A stretch of 50,864 nucleotides of DNA, taken from positions 1 to 50,864 of the forward strand of contig CASDPB010000025.1 of assembly GCA_949282305.1 (NCBI GenBank), given 5' to 3'. Source of the stretch: an uncultured Lentisphaeria bacterium (lineage in GTDB: Bacteria; Verrucomicrobiota; Lentisphaeria; Victivallales; UBA1829). Position numbers and translations under genes: made by a program. Shown piece by piece: positions 15,245 through 24,440 of this stretch. The notes under the pieces were generated by a model. That model made no database searches. It was not told where the DNA came from and saw nothing but the letters and a program-made list of their open reading frames with translations. How positions within the stretch are numbered: position 1 is the first letter of the stretch; every line of letters begins with the position of its first letter.

Positions 15245-18109
15245 ATGTATATCCTGAAAATATTCCTGTTCATGTTCAGTCTTGGATTGTCTCTTGCAGT
15301 CAATGCAGCCGCTGACACGGAAGTCACAGTAAAAAATTATAAAGCGGAACTCTCCCGCCTGAAACCGGAACTTCGCAGCAGCGATGTTTTTGCCAGCCGT
15401 CCGTCGGCACTGAAACTCGACAGCAATGCGTTGAATCTGAAGAGCGGAACGTTCGCTTCATACGCCTTTTACCTGTTTGCTTCGGAAACAGGGAAGTATC
15501 AAGGCAAAGACATGGAGTTCCGCTGCCTCGTGCGGAGACTTTCAGGAACAGCCCCCCTGAAAGCGACATTCCGCTGCAAGCTCGGGAACGGGGAAAGAAT
15601 TCACCAGTTTTTTCCGGTTGAACCGCCGCAAAACGGAAAATTCGGAGAATTTCTGGCGAAGTTCAAACTCCCGGATATGGATATGGAACACTTCAACGTG
15701 CAGTTCTCCTTTCAACAGCAGGGAAACATCCGCAATGTGTGGATCATTGATGAACCAGTGCTTCTTCTGCGGAATGCGGCGGAAACGTATGAAAAAATCG
15801 GGAAAACAGCCGCGGCGCACAGTCTCGGGCTGGCGGCTGACCGCTGCCGCTCTCCGCTCCCCCTGATCCGGGACGGCAGGATTCTCTTTCAGATCGTGCT
15901 GCCGGAAAAACCGGATGCAATTGCCCGCTGCGCGGCTCAGGAGATCGCAGAACATTTCCGGCTGGCCTGCGGCAGGACGCCCGAGATCGTCAGCGAAAAA
16001 AACTGCGGCAAACGGGGAGTCTTCATCGGCGGCACGGAACTTGCACGCAGCTTCGGAATCGAACCGGCACGGCTGCCGGACAACCGGATCGTCGCGGCAC
16101 GGGTCGGCGAAAACATCATTCTCAGCGGCGGAGACTGCCCGAATATCCCCGGGAATCTGGTGTACGGACGCTCTCCGCTCCCGGTGGGGACATTATATGC
16201 CGCCTATGATTTTCTGGAAAAAACGCTCGGCTGCCGCTGGTACTGGCCGGGAAAGCTCGGCACGCATATCCCAAAGACACAGAACCTCTCGGTCGGTCGT
16301 CTGCTGGAAACTTCCGCACCGGTGTTTCACACACGGAAAACATTTTATTCACTGATAAAAGACGACCCGTCCATCAGTGCCGCGGATATGGAACGGTGGT
16401 ATCGCAGGAACCGTTTCGGCGGTGTTTACGGCGACCCGATCGGAATGCACGCCTTCAATCACTGGCCGGCAATGTACGGCAAGGCACACCCGGATTATTT
16501 TGCGATGCAGCCGGACGGGACACGAAGAAATTATGAACACGCCGGCGGCGGACATCTGTGCATGACCAATCCGGATGTAGTTCGGGAAGTTGTCCGGGAA
16601 AAGCTGAAGCTGTTCCGGGAAAATCCTTTTTCCCGTTATTCCCCGGTCATGCCGGGTGACAGCCTCGGGCTTTACTACTGCCGCTGTGAACGATGCCGGC
16701 AGGAACTCCGCCCTGAACTGGGCGAAAAGCAATCCCATTCGGATGCCGTATGGAGATTTGTCAGCAAGGTTGCCGGAAAAGTCTATGAAAAAGCGCCGGA
16801 CAAATTCATCACCTGCTGCGCCTACGCCAATTACAGCAGCCCTCCCTCTTTTCCCCTCCTGCCGAACATTGCCGTAACCCTCTGCTGCGACTCTCCCCCC
16901 TCCGCCTCGCTGGATTACAAGAATTCATTCCTGGCATATCTGAACGCATGGAAAAGAACCGGTGCGCAGCTGTACGCATGGGATTACTGGGATACGGCGC
17001 GCCGTCATCGCGGAACCCGCGGTGCGCCGTCCTTCTTCGCCCGCCAGCTTCAGGAGACCTATCTGATGAGTGCGGGCATTGTCAAAGGACGCGCCATCGA
17101 ACTCTGCGAGATTTCCGCGGACGGCAAAAATCAGAACGGCTGGGCAAACTGGATGTACGACATTCAGAATCTGTATGTCGCATCCCGGCTGCTGTGGGAT
17201 CCCTCCTGCAATGTCGACGCTGTCCTGGAAAACTACTGCAAAGACCTTTATGGTCCCGCCGCGGATACCATCCGGGAATTTTATGACGCAATGGAGGAAC
17301 GCTGGCTGCAGCATCCCGCAAACTGGAATTACGAAACATGCTGGTACCAGACCTATTCGCCGGAATTCGTCGACAGGATGATGGCACTGCTCCGGAAAGC
17401 CGTGCTCCAGACCAGGGGCGCAGAACCGTACCATGCCCGCGCGCAGAAAACGCTGAAAGGATTTCTGCCGTTCGAGAAAGCCAGTTTCCTTTACAGAAAA
17501 CCGAAGAGGAAACAAAATCCGCCGGTCATCAGGGTCCCCGATACGGCAGACTGGAACCGCGCTGCAAAAATCGGCAATTTCTGTGACAGCTACAACATCC
17601 GCGACATCACGGCAAAGACGAAGGTGTTTCTGCGCCATGACCGGGAAAACCTCTATCTCAGGTTCCAGTCGGAATTCCCGCCCGAACGGAAACAGATTCT
17701 CCGGGCGGATCAGTGCGGAGAGCGGGATGCGCTTCTCTGGAATTACGAAGGAGTGGAAGTGTTCCTTGCCGGAGAGGGAGAAACATACTATCAGTTCATT
17801 CTCTCCCCCGACGGCAAACTGGCGGATTTCCGTTATCCGGACGGAAAACTGCAATGGAACTCATCCGGCATCCGTTTTTCCGCCCGGCATGATGGATCAA
17901 ATATCTGGACCGGCGAACTCTCCATACCGTTGTCGGAACTGAAGTTTGACAGGACAGCACCGGACGGCGCATTGAAAGTCAATTTCTACCGGAACCATTA
18001 TTACCGGGAGGAGAATGGACAATGGCACTGGGAACAATCCTGCTGGCTTCCGGTATACGGCAGTTTCCATGACCGGAATTGTTTCGGAAAATTGTATTTG
18101 GAGAAATGA
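15245..18109 (+). CDS. Secreted DUF4838 protein, putative glycoside hydrolase
   Basis: A 954-residue exported protein. A signal peptide (about residues 1-22, ending VNAAA) is followed by the domain shared with the previous gene. Next comes a GH67/GH20-like alpha/beta domain (AAQEIAEHFRLACGRTPEIV, GVFIGGTEL, AYDFLEKTLGCRWYWPG), then the DUF4838 region predicted as a TIM barrel (HLCMTNPDVVREVVREKL, YAWDYWD), and last a CBM9-like beta domain (DRENLYLRFQSEF, YEGVEVFLAGEGETYYQF). Many such proteins lie in polysaccharide loci of gut Lentisphaerota and Bacteroidota; substrate is unknown. The ATG at 15245 follows AAGGAG. It probably acts in the periplasm or at the surface with the pseudopilin and regulator upstream. 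Confidence 0.78.
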   Translation: MYILKIFLFMFSLGLSLAVNAAADTEVTVKNYKAELSRLKPELRSSDVFASRPSALKLDSNALNLKSGTFASYAFYLFASETGKYQGKDMEFRCLVRRLSGTAPLKATFRCKLGNGERIHQFFPVEPPQNGKFGEFLAKFKLPDMDMEHFNVQFSFQQQGNIRNVWIIDEPVLLLRNAAETYEKIGKTAAAHSLGLAADRCRSPLPLIRDGRILFQIVLPEKPDAIARCAAQEIAEHFRLACGRTPEIVSEKNCGKRGVFIGGTELARSFGIEPARLPDNRIVAARVGENIILSGGDCPNIPGNLVYGRSPLPVGTLYAAYDFLEKTLGCRWYWPGKLGTHIPKTQNLSVGRLLETSAPVFHTRKTFYSLIKDDPSISAADMERWYRRNRFGGVYGDPIGMHAFNHWPAMYGKAHPDYFAMQPDGTRRNYEHAGGGHLCMTNPDVVREVVREKLKLFRENPFSRYSPVMPGDSLGLYYCRCERCRQELRPELGEKQSHSDAVWRFVSKVAGKVYEKAPDKFITCCAYANYSSPPSFPLLPNIAVTLCCDSPPSASLDYKNSFLAYLNAWKRTGAQLYAWDYWDTARRHRGTRGAPSFFARQLQETYLMSAGIVKGRAIELCEISADGKNQNGWANWMYDIQNLYVASRLLWDPSCNVDAVLENYCKDLYGPAADTIREFYDAMEERWLQHPANWNYETCWYQTYSPEFVDRMMALLRKAVLQTRGAEPYHARAQKTLKGFLPFEKASFLYRKPKRKQNPPVIRVPDTADWNRAAKIGNFCDSYNIRDITAKTKVFLRHDRENLYLRFQSEFPPERKQILRADQCGERDALLWNYEGVEVFLAGEGETYYQFILSPDGKLADFRYPDGKLQWNSSGIRFSARHDGSNIWTGELSIPLSELKFDRTAPDGALKVNFYRNHYYREENGQWHWEQSCWLPVYGSFHDRNCFGKLYLEK

Positions 18110-18229
18110 CACTGCATCGTCTGCTGAAAAATCCTGAATTTCCACCTGTTTCCGCAATTTCAATGGTTCCGGAACTGCGGTCATACCGCATTCCTCCGAC
18201 AATTTCATGGAGATAAGGGAATCTCCGGA

Positions 18230-18258
18230 TTGCAGAAAGACACAGTCTGTGCTATATT
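18230..18258 (+). promoter_or_regulatory. Promoter of the FtsB-like gene
   Basis: TTGCAG (18230-18235) and TATATT (18253-18258) have a 17-base spacer and lie 35 bases before the ATG at 18294. Confidence 0.65.
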
Positions 18259-18293
18259 ATTGTTCGGAGCCTGTTCCAGAAACGGAGGATGCA

Positions 18294-18578
18294 ATGGATA
18301 CAAAAGTTCAAAAGATGCTTTCTTTTTCGCTTTATGTGCTGCTGGGCATTATTTTTGCCTTTTCCGTGATTCTGGTGCTCCCTGTCTACAAGCGTTATAC
18401 CGATATGCAGCAGAATATCTCCGATCTGAACGCCGAACTGCAAAACGCCCAGAATGAGTGCCTTACCCTGACACGTGAGGTTCACGATCTCGAACACAGC
18501 GCGGCGGCAGCCGAAAAAGTCGCCCGGGAAAAATATAATTTCTGCCGGGAAGGCGAACAGATTCTTATTTACAAATAA
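18294..18578 (+). CDS. FtsB/DivIC-like septum formation initiator
   Basis: A 94-residue bitopic membrane protein: a short cytoplasmic start, one helix at about residues 10-30 (VLLGIIFAFSVILVLPVY), a coiled coil with heptad-like QQNISDLNAELQNAQNECL, and the family ending REKYNFCREGEQILIYK. FtsB/DivIC proteins join FtsL and FtsQ at the division septum. GGAGG lies just upstream of the ATG at 18294, which is preferred over the longer frame from 18207. The gene has its own promoter and stands alone. Confidence 0.85.
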   Translation: MDTKVQKMLSFSLYVLLGIIFAFSVILVLPVYKRYTDMQQNISDLNAELQNAQNECLTLTREVHDLEHSAAAAEKVAREKYNFCREGEQILIYK

Positions 18579-18669
18579 CGTCCCGTTCAAAAAAATATCC
18601 GGCGGATTTTCACTGTCTCCGCCGTTCCCGGAAATACGCCGCCAAAACGGATTTTTCTTTTGATGCCGA

Positions 18670-18698
18670 TTGCCAAACGGACAAAAGGAATCTATATT
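18670..18698 (+). promoter_or_regulatory. Promoter of the symporter gene
   Basis: TTGCCA (18670-18675) and TATATT (18693-18698) are spaced by 17 bases, 33 bases before the ATG at 18732. Confidence 0.65.
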
Positions 18699-18731
18699 AA
18701 ATAAAAGTCAAAAATATGGGAGAGAAAGAAA

Positions 18732-20591
18732 ATGTTTGTCGGAACAATTCTGTCGTTCCTGTTTTTCACAGGACTGGTCGCCGTGATCACATGGCTCATG
18801 ACACGGAAAAACAAACTGGACAACAATGACGGTTTCTTCCTTGCGGGAAGATCCCTGACGTTTCCTTTCATTGCGGGATCGCTCCTTCTGACCAACCTTT
18901 CCACGGAGCAGATGGTCGGGCTTAACGGCGATGCGTTTACCGACGGACTTTCCGTAATGGCATGGGAAGTGGTGGCGGTCATCGCTCTGGTTCTGATGGC
19001 TCTTTTCTTTCTGCCGAAATTTCTGCGCGCAGGAATCACAACCGTTCCGGAATATCTCGAACAGCGGTTCGACAGGCAGACGGAGCTGATCTGCAACATC
19101 ATTTTCCTTGCCGCATACGCGGTCATTCTCCTGCCGATCATTCTTTATACCGGCGCCCGCGGCATGCTCGACGTACTGAACCTTCATACGCTGTTCGGCT
19201 TCACATCGGACACGCAGGCACTCTGGTGCGTCGTAATCATGGTTGCCGTCATCGGGTCGATTTATGCAATCTGGGGCGGGTTGAGTTCCTGCGCCGTCTC
19301 CGATACCTTGAATGGAATCGGACTTCTGACGGGCGGTTTTCTCATTACCTATTTTGCCCTCTACACTCTTGGAGGCACTCCCGATGCAGCCGGGAACATC
19401 GCCGCCGGAACCGGCAGTTTCTCCCACGGACTCGCCACTTTCCTTGATGAGGCGGGACGCACGGGACGCCTGAACTCCATCGGGTCAAACGATGCAAAGG
19501 CTCCATTCTTTTCACTGTTCACCGGCATTCTCTTCATCAACGTATTCTACTGGTGCACAAACCAGCAGATCATTCAGCGGACCTTCGGCGCAAAATCCCT
19601 CGGGGAAGGACAGAAGGGCGTGCTTCTGACCGGAGTCCTCAAGCTGATCGGCCCTCTGTATCTGGTAATTCCCGGAATCATTGCCGCAGTCATGCTGACA
19701 AAAGGCTTCCACCTCGGAAACATCAATCCGGACGGCACCATCGCATCCGACAAAGCCTACGGTTCCCTGGTCAGCTTCGTGCTTCCGAACTGGCTGACCG
19801 GATTCTTTGCCGCCGCTCTCCTCGGCGCGATTCTCTCCAGTTTCAATTCCGCCCTGAACAGCACATGCACGTTGTTCAGCCTCGGCATCTACAAACGCCT
19901 GATCAATCCCGACGCCCCCGACAAACGGGTCGTTGCAATGGGGCGTTACTTCGGCGTTGTCATTACGGTCGTTTCCGTGATCGTCGCGCCTCTGCTTGCC
20001 AGTACCGGAGGCATCTTCGGCTATCTCCAGAAAATGAACGCCATTTACTTCATCCCGATCCTTGCCGTCGTCCTGGTCGGCATGGCGTCCAGATGGGTGC
20101 CGTCCGTTGCGGCGAAATCGGCGCTGATCGTCGGCATCGTTCTGATCGCAATGGGCTACTTCGTCCCGCCGTTCAACGGAATCCTGAACTATATGAACGA
20201 ATATCATTTCGTGGCGCTCGTTTTCCTCGCGATCATTGCCATGATGCTGATTATCGGCAAGGTAAGACCGCGCAAGACGCCATACGTGCCGATTGATGCC
20301 AGGGCAACGGACATGACACCCTGGAAATATGCGAAACATGCCGGAATCGTCCTGCTCCTGATCGTCTTTGCAATCTATGCCTGCTTCGCCGATTTCTCGC
20401 ATATCAGGAAGAAAATTGTGGAAATCCCGCGTGCCCCCGGCTATGAAGCCTCTGCCGAAACCGCCGCAGTGAAAGCCGCGGCAGAAAAAGCGAAAGAAGC
20501 TGCCGAGGACGCGGAGCGTGCCGCAAGGAAATCCAAGGAAGCTGCCGCAGAATTTGAGCAGATCAAGGAAAAACTCGAGAAATCCAACTGA
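18732..20591 (+). CDS. Sodium:solute symporter (SSS family)
   Basis: A 619-residue inner-membrane protein with about 14 hydrophobic segments. The family N-terminus is clear: DGFFLAGRSLTFPFIAGSL, LSTEQMVGLNGDAF, then TTVPEYLEQRF. A further typical stretch is AALLGAILSSFNSALNST. These are marks of SGLT-like sodium/sugar or sodium/organic solute carriers. The last ~45 residues are a charged Ala/Glu/Lys helix (from about residue 575), predicted to be a cytoplasmic or periplasmic coiled coil, which is not part of the usual family. The substrate is probably a sugar given the surrounding catabolic genes, but this is inference. Confidence 0.88.
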   Translation: MFVGTILSFLFFTGLVAVITWLMTRKNKLDNNDGFFLAGRSLTFPFIAGSLLLTNLSTEQMVGLNGDAFTDGLSVMAWEVVAVIALVLMALFFLPKFLRAGITTVPEYLEQRFDRQTELICNIIFLAAYAVILLPIILYTGARGMLDVLNLHTLFGFTSDTQALWCVVIMVAVIGSIYAIWGGLSSCAVSDTLNGIGLLTGGFLITYFALYTLGGTPDAAGNIAAGTGSFSHGLATFLDEAGRTGRLNSIGSNDAKAPFFSLFTGILFINVFYWCTNQQIIQRTFGAKSLGEGQKGVLLTGVLKLIGPLYLVIPGIIAAVMLTKGFHLGNINPDGTIASDKAYGSLVSFVLPNWLTGFFAAALLGAILSSFNSALNSTCTLFSLGIYKRLINPDAPDKRVVAMGRYFGVVITVVSVIVAPLLASTGGIFGYLQKMNAIYFIPILAVVLVGMASRWVPSVAAKSALIVGIVLIAMGYFVPPFNGILNYMNEYHFVALVFLAIIAMMLIIGKVRPRKTPYVPIDARATDMTPWKYAKHAGIVLLLIVFAIYACFADFSHIRKKIVEIPRAPGYEASAETAAVKAAAEKAKEAAEDAERAARKSKEAAAEFEQIKEKLEKSN

Positions 20592-20740
20592 ACGGAAAAC
20601 CGGTATGCTCCCCTGTCCTGCCGGGGAAACGGGCTCTTTGAACCCTCAAAAGTAGATTCCCGGCAGAATCGGGAAAGCATCCGGCTGTTTCTGTTTCCGT
20701 CCGGCGGCTTCCCCCCAATGTCTTTCCGCGTATCTTTCCG

Positions 20741-21094
20741 TCATCGCCTCCCCGGCTCACCGCGATGGAATCTGTCCGGTCTGCCGGGATTTTCAGGACG
20801 CGGCGTCCTGTGATGCCCGCCCCTTTCCCGACGAGGCGGAGCAGGTCGGAACGCGGGCGGCTCCGGGTAATACCAAACCGGCGGCGGACAAACAACCGGC
20901 GGCAGTGGCAGCACCGTCACCGCAGGCGGAGGACAGCAGTAGTAAAGCGGAGAACCAATGGAAACTCCCACATTGGTTCCGTGCCGTCCATTTCCGACGG
21001 AAACACCGATTCCGCCAAGATTCACCGAAACATTGCCTGCGAACGCAAACACCGCGCTCCCCGCCAGAAATGCTGTGAGAATGATCTTTTTCAT
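20741..21094 (-). CDS. Small secreted Gly/Pro-rich protein
   Basis: A 117-residue protein with a clear signal peptide (residues 1-19, ending AVFAFAG). The mature part starts with a Gly/Val/Ser segment of alternating pattern (NVSVNLGGIGVSVGNGRHG), passes through a Pro/Tyr/Cys-rich middle (CCPPP, VVCPPPVWYYPEPP), and ends in a basic Pro/Arg/His tail. GAGGAGG lies well placed before the ATG. No family is recognised; it looks like a small periplasmic or surface protein. Confidence 0.65.
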   Translation of the reverse strand: MKKIILTAFLAGSAVFAFAGNVSVNLGGIGVSVGNGRHGTNVGVSIGSPLYYCCPPPAVTVLPLPPVVCPPPVWYYPEPPAFRPAPPRRERGGHHRTPRPENPGRPDRFHRGEPGRR

Positions 21095-21214
21095 GTTGCA
21101 TTCCTCCTCTGTTTTTTGTTTGGGGTGGACTCATTTCTCTCAACTTATGTCCATGAAACGGAGAAGAAATAATATTTATTGTTTTAAATAATTAAAAAAT
21201 TAAATTATTTTATA

Positions 21215-21254
21215 TTAAAACAATAAACCCTCCACAGCAGGTCGCCGGAGGGTT
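21215..21254 (-). terminator. Terminator downstream of rho
   Basis: On the minus strand AACCCTCC and GGAGGGTT form an 8-bp stem with a 13-base loop, followed by a T-rich stretch (TATTGTTTTAATA). It lies about 170 bases beyond the rho stop codon. Confidence 0.75.
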
Positions 21255-21424
21255 CGGAAGACTTCGGTCTGCGACGGCATCTCTGTCCTGCGCAGAATTG
21301 CGGCAGCGTGCACGACGATCTTGCTGCAATGCAGCGCATCGCGGCGTCAAATCAGTTTTTTCGGATGACCTGTTCCGCCGTCTTGCCGCGGAACAGGCCG
21401 TATTGGAGCAGAACGGACCACGCC
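21255..21424 (-). other. Structured 3' region of the rho transcript
   Basis: This 170-base stretch between the rho stop and its terminator has no convincing gene. It contains a perfect 10-bp hairpin (CCTGTTCCGC at 21369-21378 with GCGGAACAGG at 21388-21397, 9-base loop) without a T run on either strand. Further short complementary segments, such as ATTGCxGCA with TGCTGCAAT, lie between 21295 and 21340. It could be a 3' untranslated structure or a 3'-derived small RNA. Confidence 0.4.
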
Positions 21425-23584
21425 TCACATCTGAAGCGTCATCAGGAATTCCGCGTTGGTCTTCATCTTCTTGAGCTTTCCGATGATGAGCTCCATCGCT
21501 TCGACGGGCGGAACGCCGTTCATCGCCTTGCGGAGCGTCCAGACCCTCTGGAGTTCCTCCGGATGAAGCAGAAGCTCTTCCTTGCGGGTGCCGCTGCGTT
21601 CAATGTTGATCGCGGGATACACACGGCGATCGACCAGATGACGGTCAAGATGCAGCTCCATGTTACCTGTGCCCTTGAACTCTTCAAAGATCACCTCATC
21701 CATGCGGCTTCCAGTGTCAATCAGTGCGGTGGCAATGATCGTAAGACTTCCGTTGCCGTCGATATTGCGCGCGGCGCCGAAGAAGCGTTTCGGCTTGTGC
21801 AGCGCGTTCGCATCCACACCGCCGGAGAGAATCTTTCCGCTGTGCGGCTGGAGGGTGTTGTAGGCGCGCGCCAGGCGTGTAATCGAATCCAGGAGAATCA
21901 CGACATCCTTTCCGTATTCCACAAGGCGTTTCGCCTTTTCAATCACCATTTCCGCGACCTGGACATGACGTTCCGGCGGCTCGTCGAAAGTCGAGCTTAC
22001 GACTTCCGCCTTCACCGAACGCTTCATGTCCGTAACCTCCTCCGGACGTTCATCAATCAGCAGGATGATCAGCGTCACTTCGGGATTGTTCTTCACAATC
22101 GCATTCGCCATCTTCTGCATGAGAACCGTCTTTCCGGTTCTCGGCGGCGCCACAATCAGTCCGCGCTGCCCCATGCCGATCGGGGAAACCAGATCGACGA
22201 CACGCATCGAGACCTCGTCCGGATCATTTTCAAGAATCAGGCGTTTGGTCGGGAAATAAGGCGTCAGATTGCTGAACGGAATAATGTTCTTCTTGCGTTC
22301 GGGCGATTCATGATTGATGGATTCGACCTTGAGCATGGCGAAGAAACGTTCTTTTTCGCGCGGCGGGCGGATCTGCCCGGCAATGAAGTCGCCGGTCTTG
22401 ACCGAAAAACGGCGGATCTGCGAAGGGCTCAGGTAGATGTCTTCCGAAGAAGGCAGGTAACTGTAGGCGGGCGAACGCAGGAAACCGAAACCGTCCGGGA
22501 GGACTTCCAGGAAGCCGCTGCCGTACATAATGCCGTTGCGTTCCGCATTGTTGCGCAGGATTTCAAACACCAGTTTGGATTTTTCGAGAGCTCCGACGCC
22601 TTCGATGCCCATCTCGCGCGCCATATTGCTCAGGTCGAGCATGGACATTTCCTGGAGCTCGGTGATGTTCAGGCTCGGTGCATTGGGCTTAGGCTCGGCA
22701 GTGGCATTTGCCGTATCCGCAGACTCAGCGGGGGCGCTGTTCTGCCCCTGATAACTGTTCTGGTTCTGCTGTTGCTGATACTCGCTGTAGGTCTGCGGAC
22801 GCTGACCGTTGCCGCCGTTATGGTAATAACGACGGTTGTCCTGGTAATCGTCGTCATAACTGTTCCGGCGGTTGTTGTCCTGCCCCGGCTGGTAACGGCG
22901 GCGCTGACTGTTGTTCTGATTGTTGTTCTGGTTGTTCCGGCGGTTGTTGTAATTGTTATTGTTGTCCTGGTAACGCTGCTGCCGGTCGTTATTCATCTGG
23001 CGGCGCTGCTGATAATTATTTCCGCCCCGCTGATTGCTGTTCTGATTCTGGGCATTGTAATAATCCCGGCGGTAGTCTCCGGAGGAATTTTCCTGTTCCG
23101 CGGCGGCATAGGCATCCTCAACCGCATCGGGATCCGCCACGGGAGGAGCCGGATCGACGTAAGTGGCGGCAATCGGCTCCGGAACCGGAGTATAGGAGTC
23201 GTCGGCGTCGTCTTCCGGCGGTCCGAAGGATACTGCGCCGACAGGTTCCGCGGGCACGACCAGCAAATCGGGCTGCGCGTTTTCAAAAAAGGTATCCTGC
23301 TCAGGTTCCCTGGGCTGCTGTCTGCGCCGGGACTCGGAATAGGTTTTCGCACGGGAACGCGACGGCGTCGCCTCGCTTTTCTTCGCGGTGTCCTGAGTCT
23401 TTCCGGAAGAAGCCGGTGCGGACTGCTCCGCGGGGGTGCCTTTTCCCGCGGCATCGGCGGAAGACGGATTTCCCGCAGGGATCTGTTCCGCTGCGTTTTC
23501 CGTCTGCTTCTCACTGTTTTCCGGCTGAACCGGAGCGGCTGCCTTTGCGCGTGTTTTTCTCTCTTTAGGTGTGCTTTTCTCCAT
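21425..23584 (-). CDS. rho: Transcription termination factor Rho with long N/Q-rich extension
   Basis: A 719-residue hexameric RNA helicase that ends transcription. The Rho core runs from about residue 305: a Rho_N helix bundle ([20 protein letters not shown]), the RNA-binding cold-shock-like domain ([16 protein letters not shown]), Walker A APPRTGKT near residues 479-486, [13 protein letters not shown], and the Q-loop region [21 protein letters not shown]. Before it lies about 300 residues of low-complexity sequence: a charged Ala/Pro/Glu part, then residues of about 170-285 dominated by Asn, Gln, Arg and Tyr. E. coli Rho is 419 residues. The ATG has AGGAG 7 bases upstream. It follows coaE in one operon. 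Confidence 0.96.
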   Translation of the reverse strand: MEKSTPKERKTRAKAAAPVQPENSEKQTENAAEQIPAGNPSSADAAGKGTPAEQSAPASSGKTQDTAKKSEATPSRSRAKTYSESRRRQQPREPEQDTFFENAQPDLLVVPAEPVGAVSFGPPEDDADDSYTPVPEPIAATYVDPAPPVADPDAVEDAYAAAEQENSSGDYRRDYYNAQNQNSNQRGGNNYQQRRQMNNDRQQRYQDNNNNYNNRRNNQNNNQNNSQRRRYQPGQDNNRRNSYDDDYQDNRRYYHNGGNGQRPQTYSEYQQQQNQNSYQGQNSAPAESADTANATAEPKPNAPSLNITELQEMSMLDLSNMAREMGIEGVGALEKSKLVFEILRNNAERNGIMYGSGFLEVLPDGFGFLRSPAYSYLPSSEDIYLSPSQIRRFSVKTGDFIAGQIRPPREKERFFAMLKVESINHESPERKKNIIPFSNLTPYFPTKRLILENDPDEVSMRVVDLVSPIGMGQRGLIVAPPRTGKTVLMQKMANAIVKNNPEVTLIILLIDERPEEVTDMKRSVKAEVVSSTFDEPPERHVQVAEMVIEKAKRLVEYGKDVVILLDSITRLARAYNTLQPHSGKILSGGVDANALHKPKRFFGAARNIDGNGSLTIIATALIDTGSRMDEVIFEEFKGTGNMELHLDRHLVDRRVYPAINIERSGTRKEELLLHPEELQRVWTLRKAMNGVPPVEAMELIIGKLKKMKTNAEFLMTLQM

Positions 23585-23621
23585 AGGGAAGCTCCTGCAT
23601 GGGTTGAATATTTGAAATAAT

Positions 23622-24209
23622 TTAACCTATTTTGTTTCCAAGTTCGATGCATTGCTCTTCCAAAGCGGAAAGCGATGCGTTGTTGATAATGCCATAGTCG
23701 GCAAGTTCCAGCTTTTTATGCGCGGGCAGCTGGGATGCGATTCGCGCCAGAGCATGTTCTCCGGTCCAGCCGCGTGCAAGCAGACGCTCCATCTGAATTT
23801 CCGGAGCGGACCATACGGCGATGGTCAGCTCCACACTTTTGTCCCATCCGGACTCAAACAGAAGCGGCGCATCTATCATCACAAAAGAGGAACAGTCACA
23901 AAGCTCGACGCCGAGCCTGATCCGCCGCATGATCTCCGGGTGCATCAGGGAATTCAGCCATGCCCTCTCCTCTTCATGGCTGAACACTTTCCGTGCGATC
24001 TTCCGACGGTCCGGGGTTCCGTCCGTTCCGATAAAATCCCTGCCCCACTTCGCGGCAATCATTCCGGCAACGGCGCTGTTCTTCTCCGCATAGATTTCAT
24101 GGCATATTTTGTCAGCGTCAAAAACTTTCCATGAAGCAAACGTCTCAAAAATTTTCAATACGGCGGATTTCCCGCAGCCGGGACCGCCCGTCAAACCGAT
24201 TAATTTCAA
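23622..24209 (-). CDS. coaE: Dephospho-CoA kinase
   Basis: A 195-residue cytoplasmic P-loop kinase for the last step of coenzyme A synthesis. [11 protein letters not shown] at the N-terminus is the Walker A loop; [21 protein letters not shown] and [11 protein letters not shown] are family blocks for substrate and lid. I place the start at TTG 24209, with AGGAG 8 bases upstream and the product [13 protein letters not shown] at 24215 is also in frame but sits too close to the ribosome site. It lies 37 bases upstream of rho; coaE-rho linkage is common in bacteria. Confidence 0.92.
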   Translation of the reverse strand: MKLIGLTGGPGCGKSAVLKIFETFASWKVFDADKICHEIYAEKNSAVAGMIAAKWGRDFIGTDGTPDRRKIARKVFSHEEERAWLNSLMHPEIMRRIRLGVELCDCSSFVMIDAPLLFESGWDKSVELTIAVWSAPEIQMERLLARGWTGEHALARIASQLPAHKKLELADYGIINNASLSALEEQCIELGNKIG

Positions 24210-24312
24210 AAACAACTCTCCTGAATCACTTTAACACATAAAGGACTTCTTATTCCTGACCTTCCCTGAAAATCATAAAAAATACTTTTTCGTGAACACA
24301 GCAGGGGGACAA

Positions 24313-24330
24313 CACTGTTGAAACACAGTG
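24313..24330. promoter_or_regulatory. Short perfect inverted repeat in divergent region
   Basis: CACTGT-TGAAAC-ACAGTG is a perfect 6-bp dyad in the intergenic region between coaE (minus) and the Nudix gene (plus). The symmetry suggests a regulator site, but no neighbouring regulator gene supports this. Confidence 0.25.
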
Positions 24331-24440
24331 AAAAGGACAGATAAGGGATTATAATCTCTCAATCGATACTATACTTTAGCATAATTTGTGTTATATTCAA
24401 GCAACTTTTTATTTTTTTATCAAAAACGAGGCTGAATCCT

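Noticed and set aside
22680-23060. Tandem-looking repeats suggestive of a CRISPR or satellite
   Set aside because: The repetitive look comes from Asn/Gln codon runs in the Rho extension; no regular repeat-spacer unit exists.
21308-23620. Plus-strand open frame of 770 codons opposite rho
   Set aside because: The complementary strand encodes all Rho motifs; the antisense frame is a by-product of codon bias.
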